Of a stretch of DNA of 64,000 nucleotides, positions 23,401-31,991 are shown piece by piece. The stretch's first letter is position 1, and every line of letters begins with the position of its first letter. The DNA is from Tetraselmis striata (lineage: Eukaryota; Chlorophyta; Chlorodendrophyceae; Chlorodendrales; Chlorodendraceae). The translations under genes and the position numbers were made by a program. The notes under the pieces were generated by a model. That model was not told the origin of the DNA. It saw nothing but the letters and a program-made list of their open reading frames with translations, and ran no database searches. The stretch covers positions 86,591 to 150,590 of the forward strand of contig VCJN01003132.1 of assembly GCA_006384855.1 (NCBI GenBank). The letters are read 5' to 3'.

Positions 23401-23763
23401 AGCTACTGCCATGGGGTGGAGCTCGGCGATGATGAGATGGGGGAGGAGAGTGGGGGGGGCAGTGACGTGTCTCACAGACACGCCGCCCACGAACCCTCAC
23501 GGCGTGATGTGCAAGAGTCCAACACCTGCGAGCCGGCAGACCTACCGCCTTTGCGGGAGGTGCAGAGCCTGCAGCGTCACGGGCTGGCGAGACTGAGCAC
23601 CCGCGAAGAGGGCATCAGCCTGTACGAGCCATGTGGCGGAGGCTACGTTGCCGTGCTGAATGCCATGCTTGCCAACGGTCAGAAGGTGGCCAGATACCGG
23701 CATTCGGACATCGACCCGGCAGCCCGCAAGGCCGCTGGGCAGCGTGTTCAAGGAGCTCAGTAG
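20406..23763 (+). CDS. gag: Gag-protease (and start of methyltransferase) of the Gypsy element
   Basis: An acidic leader (MDALESAEGGFALGDLWAAL, conventional ATG not certain) runs to about 20804. There a run of five A marks a shift into the main frame, which holds the capsid-like helical region (VLRSRIQPKYLESLETTLIS, YRRLLDGMWEELVNITKQI). A TAG at 21388-21390 interrupts it. A Gly/Arg-rich stretch leads to three zinc knuckles: CYGCGSKDHYKSDC (21614), CSECGKKGHIAKRC (21673) and CMMCGKDAGHTTEEC (21820). The protease region has CETISDGGSSHTRM at about 22960, with DGGS instead of the usual D[ST]G[AS], and LLLGGPTITALGL about 85 residues later, the typical spacing. The frame ends with motif I of the C5-MTase (ISLYEPCGGG, HSDIDPAAR) before TAG at 23761-23763. 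Confidence 0.7.
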
Positions 23764-24560
23764 GAGATATCCGGATCTACTACCAGCTAGCGCGATCAAG
23801 GGGTGGGACTCGTTCCCACAGGACATCACGGCGATCACAGCGGAGGACGTGAGGCGCCTGCCATACATAGACATAGTGGGGTGTGGATGGCCTTGCCCAG
23901 GCATGAGCAGAGCCAATCGCAACGCGCTGGGATTGCGCGACCGGAGGTCACGTTTGCTCTTTCACGTGGCCGCGTTCATCGAGAAGCTCGAGGAGAAGCA
24001 GCCCACCGGCGTGGGGTGGCTGCTGGAGAACGTGGATACGAGCGGAGACGAGAGACTGTACATCAAAGAGTCTGAGAAATACATCACGAAGATCATCGGG
24101 AGAGCGCTCGTGATTGATGAGGCGGGCTGTGGAGCGAATCATCACCGAGTGCGACGATTCTGGACGAACATGGGGGACGTGGAGAGACTGAAGTTGGCGT
24201 GGGAGAGGCGGGCGGACATGCAGCCACGACTGCTGCGAGAGGTGCTGCCACCGCACCTACGGCCGCATGTCAATCTGCCGACACCACCCAACGGAGTTCG
24301 CGTCAACAAACCGGGGCAGCCACGCGCGTTGCCAACGATCTTGGCACGATCGGACTCAGATGCCTACTCCGGCGAGGGGGCCGGCATGTTGTTCAACATC
24401 AACACGGGCGAGTGGGAACGGCCCACTGTCCACCTGAAGGAGGAGCTTTTCGGGTACGAGCCGAACGTAATTCACGGCATATCGCTGCCGGACCATGAGC
24501 GCCTCATAGGCAATGCCATGGGTCTGCACAGCGTAGCGTGGATCGTCGGGCAGCTCTTCG
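23599..24560 (+). other. C5-cytosine DNA methyltransferase domain inside Gypsy pol
   Basis: Conserved C5-MTase motifs occur in order. Motif I is ISLYEPCGGGYVAVLNA with HSDIDP (frame 1). After a +1 frame change near 23725-23735, motif IV is VGCGWPCPGMSRANRNALGL with the catalytic Pro-Cys at 23891-23896. Motif VI is LLENVDTS (ENV at 24025). Motif VIII is HHRVRRFWTNM near 24140-24170. A DNMT3-like block LPTILARSDSDAY and ELFGYEPN follows, and motif X is RLIGNAMGLHSVAWIV near 24500-24540. The short target-recognition region and the C-terminal block resemble the DNMT3/DRM group more than DNMT1/CMT; this is my reading, not an alignment. It lies between protease and RT, so it would be part of the polyprotein. 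Confidence 0.75.
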
Positions 24561-27500
24561 TGGAGCAGCAGCGACTGAGGGACTTGGAGGAGCTGGAGCG
24601 CGCAGCTCGGGCTGCCCAGGCAGCTAAGCGCGCGGAACGAGAGAGACGAGATCAGCGCAGGATGCAGAGATCCTGCGGGAGAGCATGGCAGCAGCTGTGT
24701 CAACAGGCGCTATGCTGCTGGCTGCTGCTCATTTGGTTGGGCGGCACGTCAATGCACTTCAGCGAGGCGAGTCGTCTCGGCAACACCACGGTGTTAGCCA
24801 TGTTCGTGGCAGTAATGGTGCGCGCGAGCGCGCGCTACCGCCGCGAGGTGACGGCGACAAGCAGGGCGGGGCGCCGAGCTTTCGGCGCAAACGCCGTGTC
24901 GGACGGCGGCGGGACTGCGGAACGGAGTCGCGCTGCTGCGTGGGCCAATCGTGGCTACACGCAGGCAAGTATGAATGATCACGTGGAGGATGTTCGCAGC
25001 CTGAAGGATCCTGAGAAACACTGGCGGTGCGGGCGCGAGTGCGAGGCTTCACAGCAACGACAGCTAGTGGAGCTCTGCGACAGCTTTTGGGATGACGTGT
25101 GGGTGTGGTCCGTCAGCGACCTACCGGCCGTCAACCACTGGGAGTTCAGGATACCGACGACCAACACGCAGCCCATCAAGCGACCCAAGTACCGATTGAG
25201 CAAGACTGAGTGGGACTTCGTGGACAGCTGGTGCAAGGAGCTGTTGGCAGCTGGGGCGATCCGCGAGAGCCAATCTCCCTACAGCATCCCAGTAGTGTGT
25301 CCACCGAAGAAGGACGACGACGGCAACTGGACCGGGATCCGGGTGTGTTTGGACGCTCGCCCGTTGAACAGTGTCACTGAGTCGTGGGCGAATTGTATGC
25401 CCAAGACAGACGAGCTACTCAGCAAGGTCGCAGGCGCGCGCATGTACAGCGGGTTTGACGCCAAGTCGGCGTTTCATCAGCTGCCCATCGCAGAGGAGGA
25501 CAGACACAAGACTGCCTTTTGGGGCAGCGACCGGCAGTATGAGTGGTACCGGATGGCGATGGGCTTCAAGAACGCCAGCCAAGCATGGCAGCGTGTCATG
25601 GATGAGGCCCTTGGCGATCTGCCGTTCGTGGCGGTTTACGCCGATGACATCTGTGTCTTTTCAGGCGCAGCCGAGATGAGCGACGCTGAGGTGTTTCAGC
25701 AGCACCTTCAGCATTTGGAGACGGTGTTTCAGAGGCTCGCAAAGGCGGGCATCAGACTGGCGCCCGGCAAGGGGCGCATGGCCGTGAGGCAGATTGCTTT
25801 CTTAGGCCATTGGGTCGACGGCGAAGGCGTGTTCCCGCAGCACTCCAAGGTGGAGGTTGTGGTGAAGATGCCGCCGCCAACTGACGTTGCGGGGCTTCGG
25901 CGCTTCCTCGGCATGGTGGGCTACTACGGCAAGTTCATCGAGCAAGTTGCAGTCAAGCGCAAGCCGCTGACCAAGCTCACCGGCAAGGTGCCGTGGGAGT
26001 GGGGATCGGAGCAGCAACGAACCTTCGAGCAGCTCAAGGCAGACCTGGTTTCAGCTCCCGTGCTGAGAAATCCGGATTGGAGCCGCCCTTTCATCCTGCA
26101 CACCGATTTCAGCGGAGCTGGATTGGGCGCGGTGCTGGCGCAAGAGGACGACGAAGGACAGGAGTATGTGGTGGAGTTTGCGAGCCGCACCTGCCAAGGC
26201 GCGGAGCCAAACTATGCCAGCTATGAGGGTGAGTGTCTTGCCATGTTGTATGGCATGGACAAGTTCAGATACTATCTGTTTGGCAGGCAGTTTGTGGTGG
26301 TGACAGATCATCGGCCTTTGGAATGGCTGATGAACACCGCTTAGCTTCGTGGGAAGTTGGCGCGGTGGGCGATGAGGCTCAGCGAGTACGACTTCGTGAT
26401 TCGCTATCGGAAGGGCGTTCACCACGTCAACGCAGATTGTCTGAGTCGGGGGCCCGTGGAGGGCGACCCAACGGAGCTGGATGGGCGCGGTGAGTTTTCA
26501 CCGGAGGGCACCGTGCGACATGCGGCAGCCTTTTGGTGCGCAACGGCTCAGAGCAGCCGGCAGCCGGAGGGTCGATCAGCTCCGCCATCGACGCCGCGTG
26601 CTGACCCCGTCGATCAGCTCCGCCATCGACGCCGCGTGCTGGACACCGCCCATGAGGGCACGTCCGACGGCGACTTGGTGGCGGTTACCGGCGAGCTGAC
26701 GGCGGGACCGCGGAGAGGCGATCCGTGGATGGACGCGGAGGCGATGGCGGAGCTGCAGGCGGGCAACGTCAACATGCCGCAACCTTATGCCCGCTATACA
26801 TGGAGAAACAACATCTTGTGGTATTTACACAAGGACGGCACGCACCGCGAGGTACCGCCATCCAGTGAGCGAGACACCGTGATTATGGATGTGCATGTCA
26901 AGATGGGCCATTTGGGGCGGGATCGGCTGCGCAGTGTTATCGCCGCTTCATATTTCTGGCCAGGGATGGTGGAGGATGTAGCCCGAGTCAAGAAGGCGTG
27001 TCCGGACTGCGATCGGCTGCAACATCGACCCGGCGGCACCAGCGGTCGCCCAAAGGCAGCCTCACCGCTGGACATGCAGCCGCTGCCGCACTTCGGCATG
27101 TTCTACCGCTAGCACTTGGACTTGGCGGGGCCTTTTGAGGCCACCCGCAGTCGCAACGTCTGGGTGTTGGTGATGGTGGAAGCGGCGAGCAAGTGGGTGG
27201 GGTTGGTGCCGCTGCGCACCAAGGAGGCAGCCAACATACGACAAGCCTTTCAAGAGAGAGTGCTGGCGCGTTTCGCGGCGCCCGGCGAGGTGTGTACCGA
27301 CGGCGGTACCGAGTTCAGCGGCGAGTTCCACGAACTTCTCGTGGAGCATGACATCGATCATCCGAAGCCGCAGCCCAATGGGTTGGCGGAAGGGATGGTG
27401 AAAACAGTCAAGGAGGCACTGATGCGCTATGTAATTCAGCCCGGCAAGCGCGTCGTGTGGGACACTTTTCTGCCTTCCATCGAGCTGGGCTACCGTTGCA

Positions 27501-28987
27501 GCAAGCAAGCCAGCACCATGTACAGCCCATACGAGTTGGTGTACTGCAGGGCGCCCGTGTTTCCCCCGCAGGCGAGAGCACTCTTTGAGGAGAGCGCCGT
27601 GGACTTCAACAGCCCGGAGGGCATGTGGGAGCTGATGACAGTGCGCGCGGAGCGTTTGGCGCTCATGGTGCCGACGGCGATGCACAACGTGGAGGCGGCG
27701 CAGCATCGTGAAGTGATGCGCTATCGCAGGAGGCGCGCGGGGTTGGTGGCGCCCGGAGTGCAGCGCTTCAGCCCCGGCGACTTCGTCTACGTGCAACAGC
27801 GGCAGCAAGACGCGCTCGATCCACGGGTGCGACCGGCTGTTTACAAGGTTTACGAGGTGAACGACAACGGAGTGGTGGTCATCCAAGGAGCTGACGGTGA
27901 CACGGCGCGCGTGCGCGTTGAGGAGCTGGCGCGGTGCGCCGTTCCATACGTGGTGTTGCCGGCAGGATTTGAAGACCCAAATATGGCGTGCGAGGAGTGC
28001 GACGGGCGCGTCAGCACCCAGCGCAACCCGATCATCATTTGCGAAGACTGTGAACGAGGCTGGCACAAGTTGTGTCATCAGCCATCTGTGGCACGTGTGC
28101 CGCGGGGAGCATGGCGGTGTGCGGAGTGCAGCGCTGATGACGCAGCGTTGCCGGCACAGTGGACATCGGTGGCTTTAGCCGCCACAACAATCAGTGACAA
28201 CGACGACAGCGACGACGAGATTCAAGACCATGCCCCGCCTTTGCAGCCGACCAGAGCAGCGGTGGCAGCAAGACTGAACTGGGGCATGCCTGGCGGCTGG
28301 CACCCAGCAACTGTGACAAGAACGATGAACAACCTTCAAGCAGCCAATGACTATCTACCGGCAATCAGTAACCAAGTGAGCGAGTACGCTGCGCTAGCCA
28401 ACGTGATCAGCTGGCGCGGCCGAGTAATCTTTGATCCGTGGGCGGGACATGGCAGCACCGCTGAGGCCTTGCGGTTGTGCGGTGCGACAGTGATCAACAA
28501 CGACTTCAATCCGATGTACCAAACTGAGATGTGCGAGGACGCGCTGGAGTCCTTTGTGTACCAGTGCGCTCGCGATGTAACCGCAACCGTGGCGACGACG
28601 ACGATGACGACAACGATGATGACAACACAGCCGCGGTTAGAGGCCCCTTTCATAGTGGTGACCTCCCCGTGGTTCCAAATACTTGATCTGGCGCTGCCAA
28701 TCATGGCGTCATGCGCGGACATCCTTTTCGTGCAAGTACCGATCTTCTACATCGCGCAGGGACCTTCCCCGCGCATGCAGTGGCTACGGCATCTAGGCGA
28801 CTGTGGGCGGCTCCACATTATTGCCGGCGACATGCAGCGTAACCGCACTACGCGCCGATCAACCCTGTGGCTCGCGGTCTTCCGCGACAACGAGCTGCGA
28901 GAGCGAGAACTGCGAGCTGAGTGGCGTCACTCCGTGGCGTCAATTCACTTCCACACCGAGGCGTGCGCTGGCGACCAGCATCACTGA
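23660..28987 (+). CDS. pol: Gypsy pol: C5-MTase, RT, RNase H, integrase, PHD finger, second MTase-like domain
   Basis: One frame runs to TGA at 28985-28987 with two in-frame TAGs (26342-26344 and 27110-27112). After the C5-MTase, hydrophobic stretches near 24700-24820 precede RT, with GFDAKSAFHQ (about 25450) and YADD (25637). RNase H has HTDFSGAG, YEGECLAM, VVTDHRPLEWL and NADCLSR; the first TAG falls just after the third motif. Integrase has the H2C2 finger (HVKMGHLG, CPDCDR), HLDLAGPF directly after the second TAG, CTDGGTEFSG and NGLAEGMVKTVKEA. A GPY/F-like module (FSPGDFVYVQQ, GVVVIQG) follows. The PHD finger (27989-28132) contains CEDCERGWHKLC and WRCAEC. The last domain has IFDPWAGHGSTAEAL, NNDFNP and VVTSPWFQILDLALP. 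The TAGs could be CAG-to-TAG changes by cytosine deamination, so this copy is probably inactive. Confidence 0.75.
28410..28960 (+). other. Second, Rossmann-type methyltransferase-like domain at the pol C-terminus
   Basis: DPWAGHGSTAEAL (28433) fits the SAM-binding motif I of class I DNA/RNA MTases. NNDFNPMY is an acidic loop after the second strand. VVTSPWF (28655-28675) is at the place of the catalytic [DNS]-P-P-[YFW] motif. It lacks C5-MTase motifs and is separate from the upstream C5-MTase. I have the impression that PHD-plus-TSPWF tails recur in algal Gypsy elements; a database search would be needed to confirm. Function is unknown. Confidence 0.5.
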
Positions 28988-29037
28988 GCGTCAATTGGCG
29001 CCCAGCGGCCGTTCACCCTTCTGGCGACCAACCGTCG

Positions 29038-29055
29038 GGGGGGGGGGGGGGGGAT
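29038..29055 (+). promoter_or_regulatory. Poly-G run in the polypurine-tract position
   Basis: A run of about 17 G followed by ATGGG sits about 60 bp upstream of the right direct terminal repeat and 50 bp after the pol stop. That is where a retrotransposon polypurine tract is expected. The position is suggestive, but the family's own PPT is unknown to me. Confidence 0.35.
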
Positions 29056-29115
29056 GGGCCGCCCATGGAGCTGGTGACAGCGCCCCACGCGGGAATGCGA
29101 GCATGCGACGGCAGC

Positions 29116-29647
29116 TGCCGCAGCATCCGTCATATCCGCGTGCGCGTGAAGAACGGGACAGCCAAGCCCTTCCGGGTCGGCTAGGGTTAAATCTAGGGTT
29201 CCATACCCGGTTGAGACCACAGGCAGGGCATTTGATTGGTTAGGGTTCCATACCCTGGCCATAGCCCTGAGCGAGGCGCAAGGAGACATACATACCGGAC
29301 ATCAGACCCGCCCAAGCACACCTGGGCGGGACTTCTAAGGGAACTCAGATAGTACCTCTAATCGGGACCTCTAACAGGGACCCCTAAGGTAGACTACATG
29401 CAGAAGACGAAGTACTGTACTGCTGCTGGTACAAGGCGCAAGACTCACTGTAGCCGCGGCCGAGTAGTAGTATAGGACTTAATGAGTACAATTAGACAAG
29501 GGCAGTGCGTAATGCGTCTGGCGCGCGGTGCGCGCACGGCGCGCGTGCTATTAGCACTCAGCGTGACGTGCGGCCGCCTTGCCATGGCCGCGATCGCGTG
29601 CTTATAGAGGGCCTCCGCCTTCTGGCGGTCCCTCTTCCCCCTTGTCT
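29116..29647 (+). repeat. Right direct terminal repeat (partial) of the Gypsy element
   Basis: Nearly identical to 18566-19098, with a handful of substitutions (for example CACCTGATTGG to CATTTGATTGG). It stops at the CCCTCTTCCCCCTTGTCT motif, after which the sequence switches to the inverted copy. Confidence 0.75.
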
Positions 29648-30620
29648 GAACGCGAACCTAAGTCACTACAGGCACCTCTCAGACGCCTATAGGGCTTTAG
29701 TTCAGACCAGCGTTGCTGGTCTTGCCCGTACTCAGGAGGTGAATGCCAGTGGCAATGAAGCCTCTCACCACGGGTCACTGCCACGCCGTGCAGTACTTTA
29801 TGCAGTGCTGGTCGCGGCTATCAACCGTTCCTACAGTACTTTACGTCGGTACCGGGTCGAATGGTGACAACCCAGCACCACCACCAGCGCGCGCGCACGA
29901 TGCAGCGAGCAGCACGCGTGCGACCGTACGACAAGCACGCAGGCTACCGTGATTACCTTTGGCCCTCGTTCCTCAAGCCGATCTCCGTCTCTTACACCGT
30001 CTCCGTCCCGTACACAGGCTCTTGCCTGTCATAGGCAAACACAGGCACACACAGGCAAGACAAGGGGGAAGAGGGACCGCCAGAAGGCGGAGGCCCTCTA
30101 TAAGCACGCGATCGCGGCCATGGCAAGGCGGCCGCACGTCACGCTAAGTGCTAATAGCACGCGCGCCGTGCGCGCACCGCGCGCCAGACGCATTACGCAC
30201 TGCCCCTGTCTAATTGTACTCATTAAGTCCTATACTACTACTCGGCCGCGGCTACAGTGAGTCTTGCGCCTTGTACCAGCAGCAGTACAGTACTTCGTCT
30301 TCTGCAGGTAGTCTACCTTAGGGGTCCCTGTTAGAGGTCCCGATTAGAGGTACTATCTGAGTTCCCTTAGAAGTCCCGCCTAGGTGTGCTTGGGCGGGTC
30401 TCTGATCTCCGGTATGTATGTCTCCTTGCGCCTCGCTCAGGGCTATGGCCAGGGTATGAAACCCTAACCAATCAGGTGCCCTGCCTGTGGTCTCAACCGG
30501 GTATGGAACCCTAGCTTTAACCCTAGCCGACCCGGAAGGGCTTGGCTGTCCCGTTCTTCACGCGCACGCGGATATGACGGATGCTGCGGCGGCATGCGGG
30601 AATGCGAGCATGCGACGGCA
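29648..30620 (-). repeat. Right inverted terminal repeat of the Gypsy element
   Basis: The reverse complement of the whole left repeat, first 19515 down to 19099, then 19098 down to 18566, followed by 30 bp (GCGGGAATGCGAGCATGCGA core) not present at the left end. With 29116-29647 it makes a large palindrome with arms of about 530 bp around a 410-bp centre. Confidence 0.75.
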
Positions 30621-30634
30621 TAAGCTTTACTCAC

Positions 30635-31166
30635 CCCGTAGTTTCCGGCCGAGTCCAGCTCGACGTCCTTGATCTTTCCGATACACGCGAGAAGTGGCCC
30701 CTCCGGATCATCGAAAAAGTCCTTGCCAGTCAGCAGGCTCGCCTTGTGCAATTCGATGTACAAATAGATCTGTACCTTAGCACTTGTGTTCTTGAACCAG
30801 TAGATAGTCCAGCTCCGCGAAGTGAAGTCGTTGTAGGAGTCATGTTCTTGGGATCCGTCCCTCTCGTCAAAGAAGTCGTCGTAAAAGGCGACCGTCATCA
30901 GCTTTGTCTTCCTCTCGGGTCAAGGAGTGCCGGTGATGTCGAGAGCTTGCTTACGCTTCTCTGCCGCCCGTTGCCTCTGTTCTTCCTCTGTGCCGAAGAC
31001 CTCTTCATCCGTGCACATACTGAGGAATTCAGGAACCCTTCTCGGAGCCTCGGCAATAGGGGCTCGAGAACCAGAGGCTCCAGAACCGGACGCTTGCCCG
31101 GTAGTCGGCGCGGGAGTCTCGAGCTCGGCCTCTGGCTCCGGGTCAAGCCGAGTGGGCTCGGGCTCG

Positions 31167-31202
<36 letters not shown>

Positions 31203-31906
31203 ATCTGAGTGGGCTCAGTTTCAGGCTCATGCCGAGGCTCTGGCTCGGGCTCTTTGGGCTCTGTTTCAGGCTCCGGCTCGGGCTCCGGCTCCGGCTCAGT
31301 GTGCTCTATTTCAGGTGCTCTATTTCAGGCTCAGGCTCTGTTTCCGGTACTTGAGATGGGCCTTTAGACAAAGAAGAGGCTTGATTCGGGGAACCTGTAA
31401 AGAATGAGTAGAGAGTACTCAACACACCTGCAGTGGGCGTCACGATTAACTACTGAATGGTATCGCCATACACCATCAAAGCCAAGCGTGATTTTTCTTA
31501 CCTGGGGATCCTGATTTACCAGCTGCTTCCGACAAGGTTGCCTGCGCCAATTGACGACCTGTTGGAACGTCAGATAACTCATTGACGAGAAACTAATCGA
31601 AGGGAGTGAGAAGGCAGGGATTGATACTTTCAGTCACAATTACCTGGAGTCACAATCGTCTCTGAAACCTTTTCTTTTCCCTTGGATTCCTTTGAAGCTT
31701 GAGTCGCTTCTGGCTCATTTGCGCGTCCTTTCGAACCTGTCAACACACATGATTTCAAACAATGTAAATATGACACAGTGCACTCTCAAAGGCAGGGATT
31801 GATACTTTCACAATTACCTGGAGTCACAATCGTTTCTGAAACTTTTTCTTTTCCCTTGGATTCCTTTGAAGCTTTAGTCGCTACTGGCTCCTGTGCGCGT
31901 CCTTTC
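30635..31906 (-). pseudogene. 5' exons of the methyltransferase gene, with a 14-bp duplication and an in-frame stop
   Basis: The exon ending at 30635 (ACIGKIKDVELDSAGNYG) has a GTGAGT donor and joins in phase to 18489. Reading upstream in the same frame is FYDDFFDERDGSQEHDSYN, then a TGA at about 30920-30922 where the protein would otherwise run on, then [28 protein letters not shown] and a Glu-Pro repeat region. In the upstream part of that exon a tandem 14-bp duplication (CCTGAAATAGAGCA twice, near 31304-31331) shifts the frame. Farther upstream are small exons: GRQLAQATLSEAAGKSGSPG (about 31508-31560) and two duplicated copies of an exon reading ASKESKGKEKVSETIVTP. The disruptions suggest the gene is now dead in this copy. 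Confidence 0.45.
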
Positions 31907-31985
31907 GAACCTGTCAACACACATGATTTCAACCAATGTCAATATGACACAGTGCACTCACAAAAATCATATGTTTGGAGAGGCA
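31640..31985 (-). repeat. Tandem duplication of an exon-intron unit
   Basis: Two copies of about 170 bp contain the exon GSKGRA[QN]EP..ASKESKG with its acceptor (TGTTGACAG) and donor (GTAATTGTGA). They differ by few substitutions. Both exons keep phase 1 at each side, so both could be included without frame change. Confidence 0.7.
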
Positions 31986-31991
31986 AGGACC

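Larger units (their letters stand above)
18565..30620 (+). mobile_element. Gypsy-type retrotransposon with C5-DNA-methyltransferase, PHD and second methyltransferase-like domains
   Basis: The insertion starts TGCCGCAGC and ends GCGACGGCA (TG..CA) and is flanked by a TAAG duplication at 18561-18564 and 30621-30624. It lies in an intron of the element B methyltransferase gene (donor at 30634, acceptor at 18490). The internal region has Gag with three zinc knuckles, a retropepsin-like protease, a C5-MTase, RT, RNase H, H2C2 plus DDE integrase, a GPY/F-like module, a PHD finger and a Rossmann-type MTase domain. The order protease-RT-RNase H-integrase is that of Ty3/Gypsy (Metaviridae). C5-MTases captured by Gypsy elements are known from some other algae and dinoflagellates; whether this architecture is described I cannot check. 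Confidence 0.8.

Noticed and set aside
20406-28987. Reassignment of TAG to glutamine
   Set aside because: Intact host genes and other frames end in TAG, TAA or TGA at sensible places (for example TAG after the LRR protein), and other elements have TAA or TGA interruptions. Decay of this copy is simpler.
30635-30900. BAH domain in the exon ACIGKIKDVELDSAG
   Set aside because: A short local resemblance only. The following exon does not continue the expected pattern.
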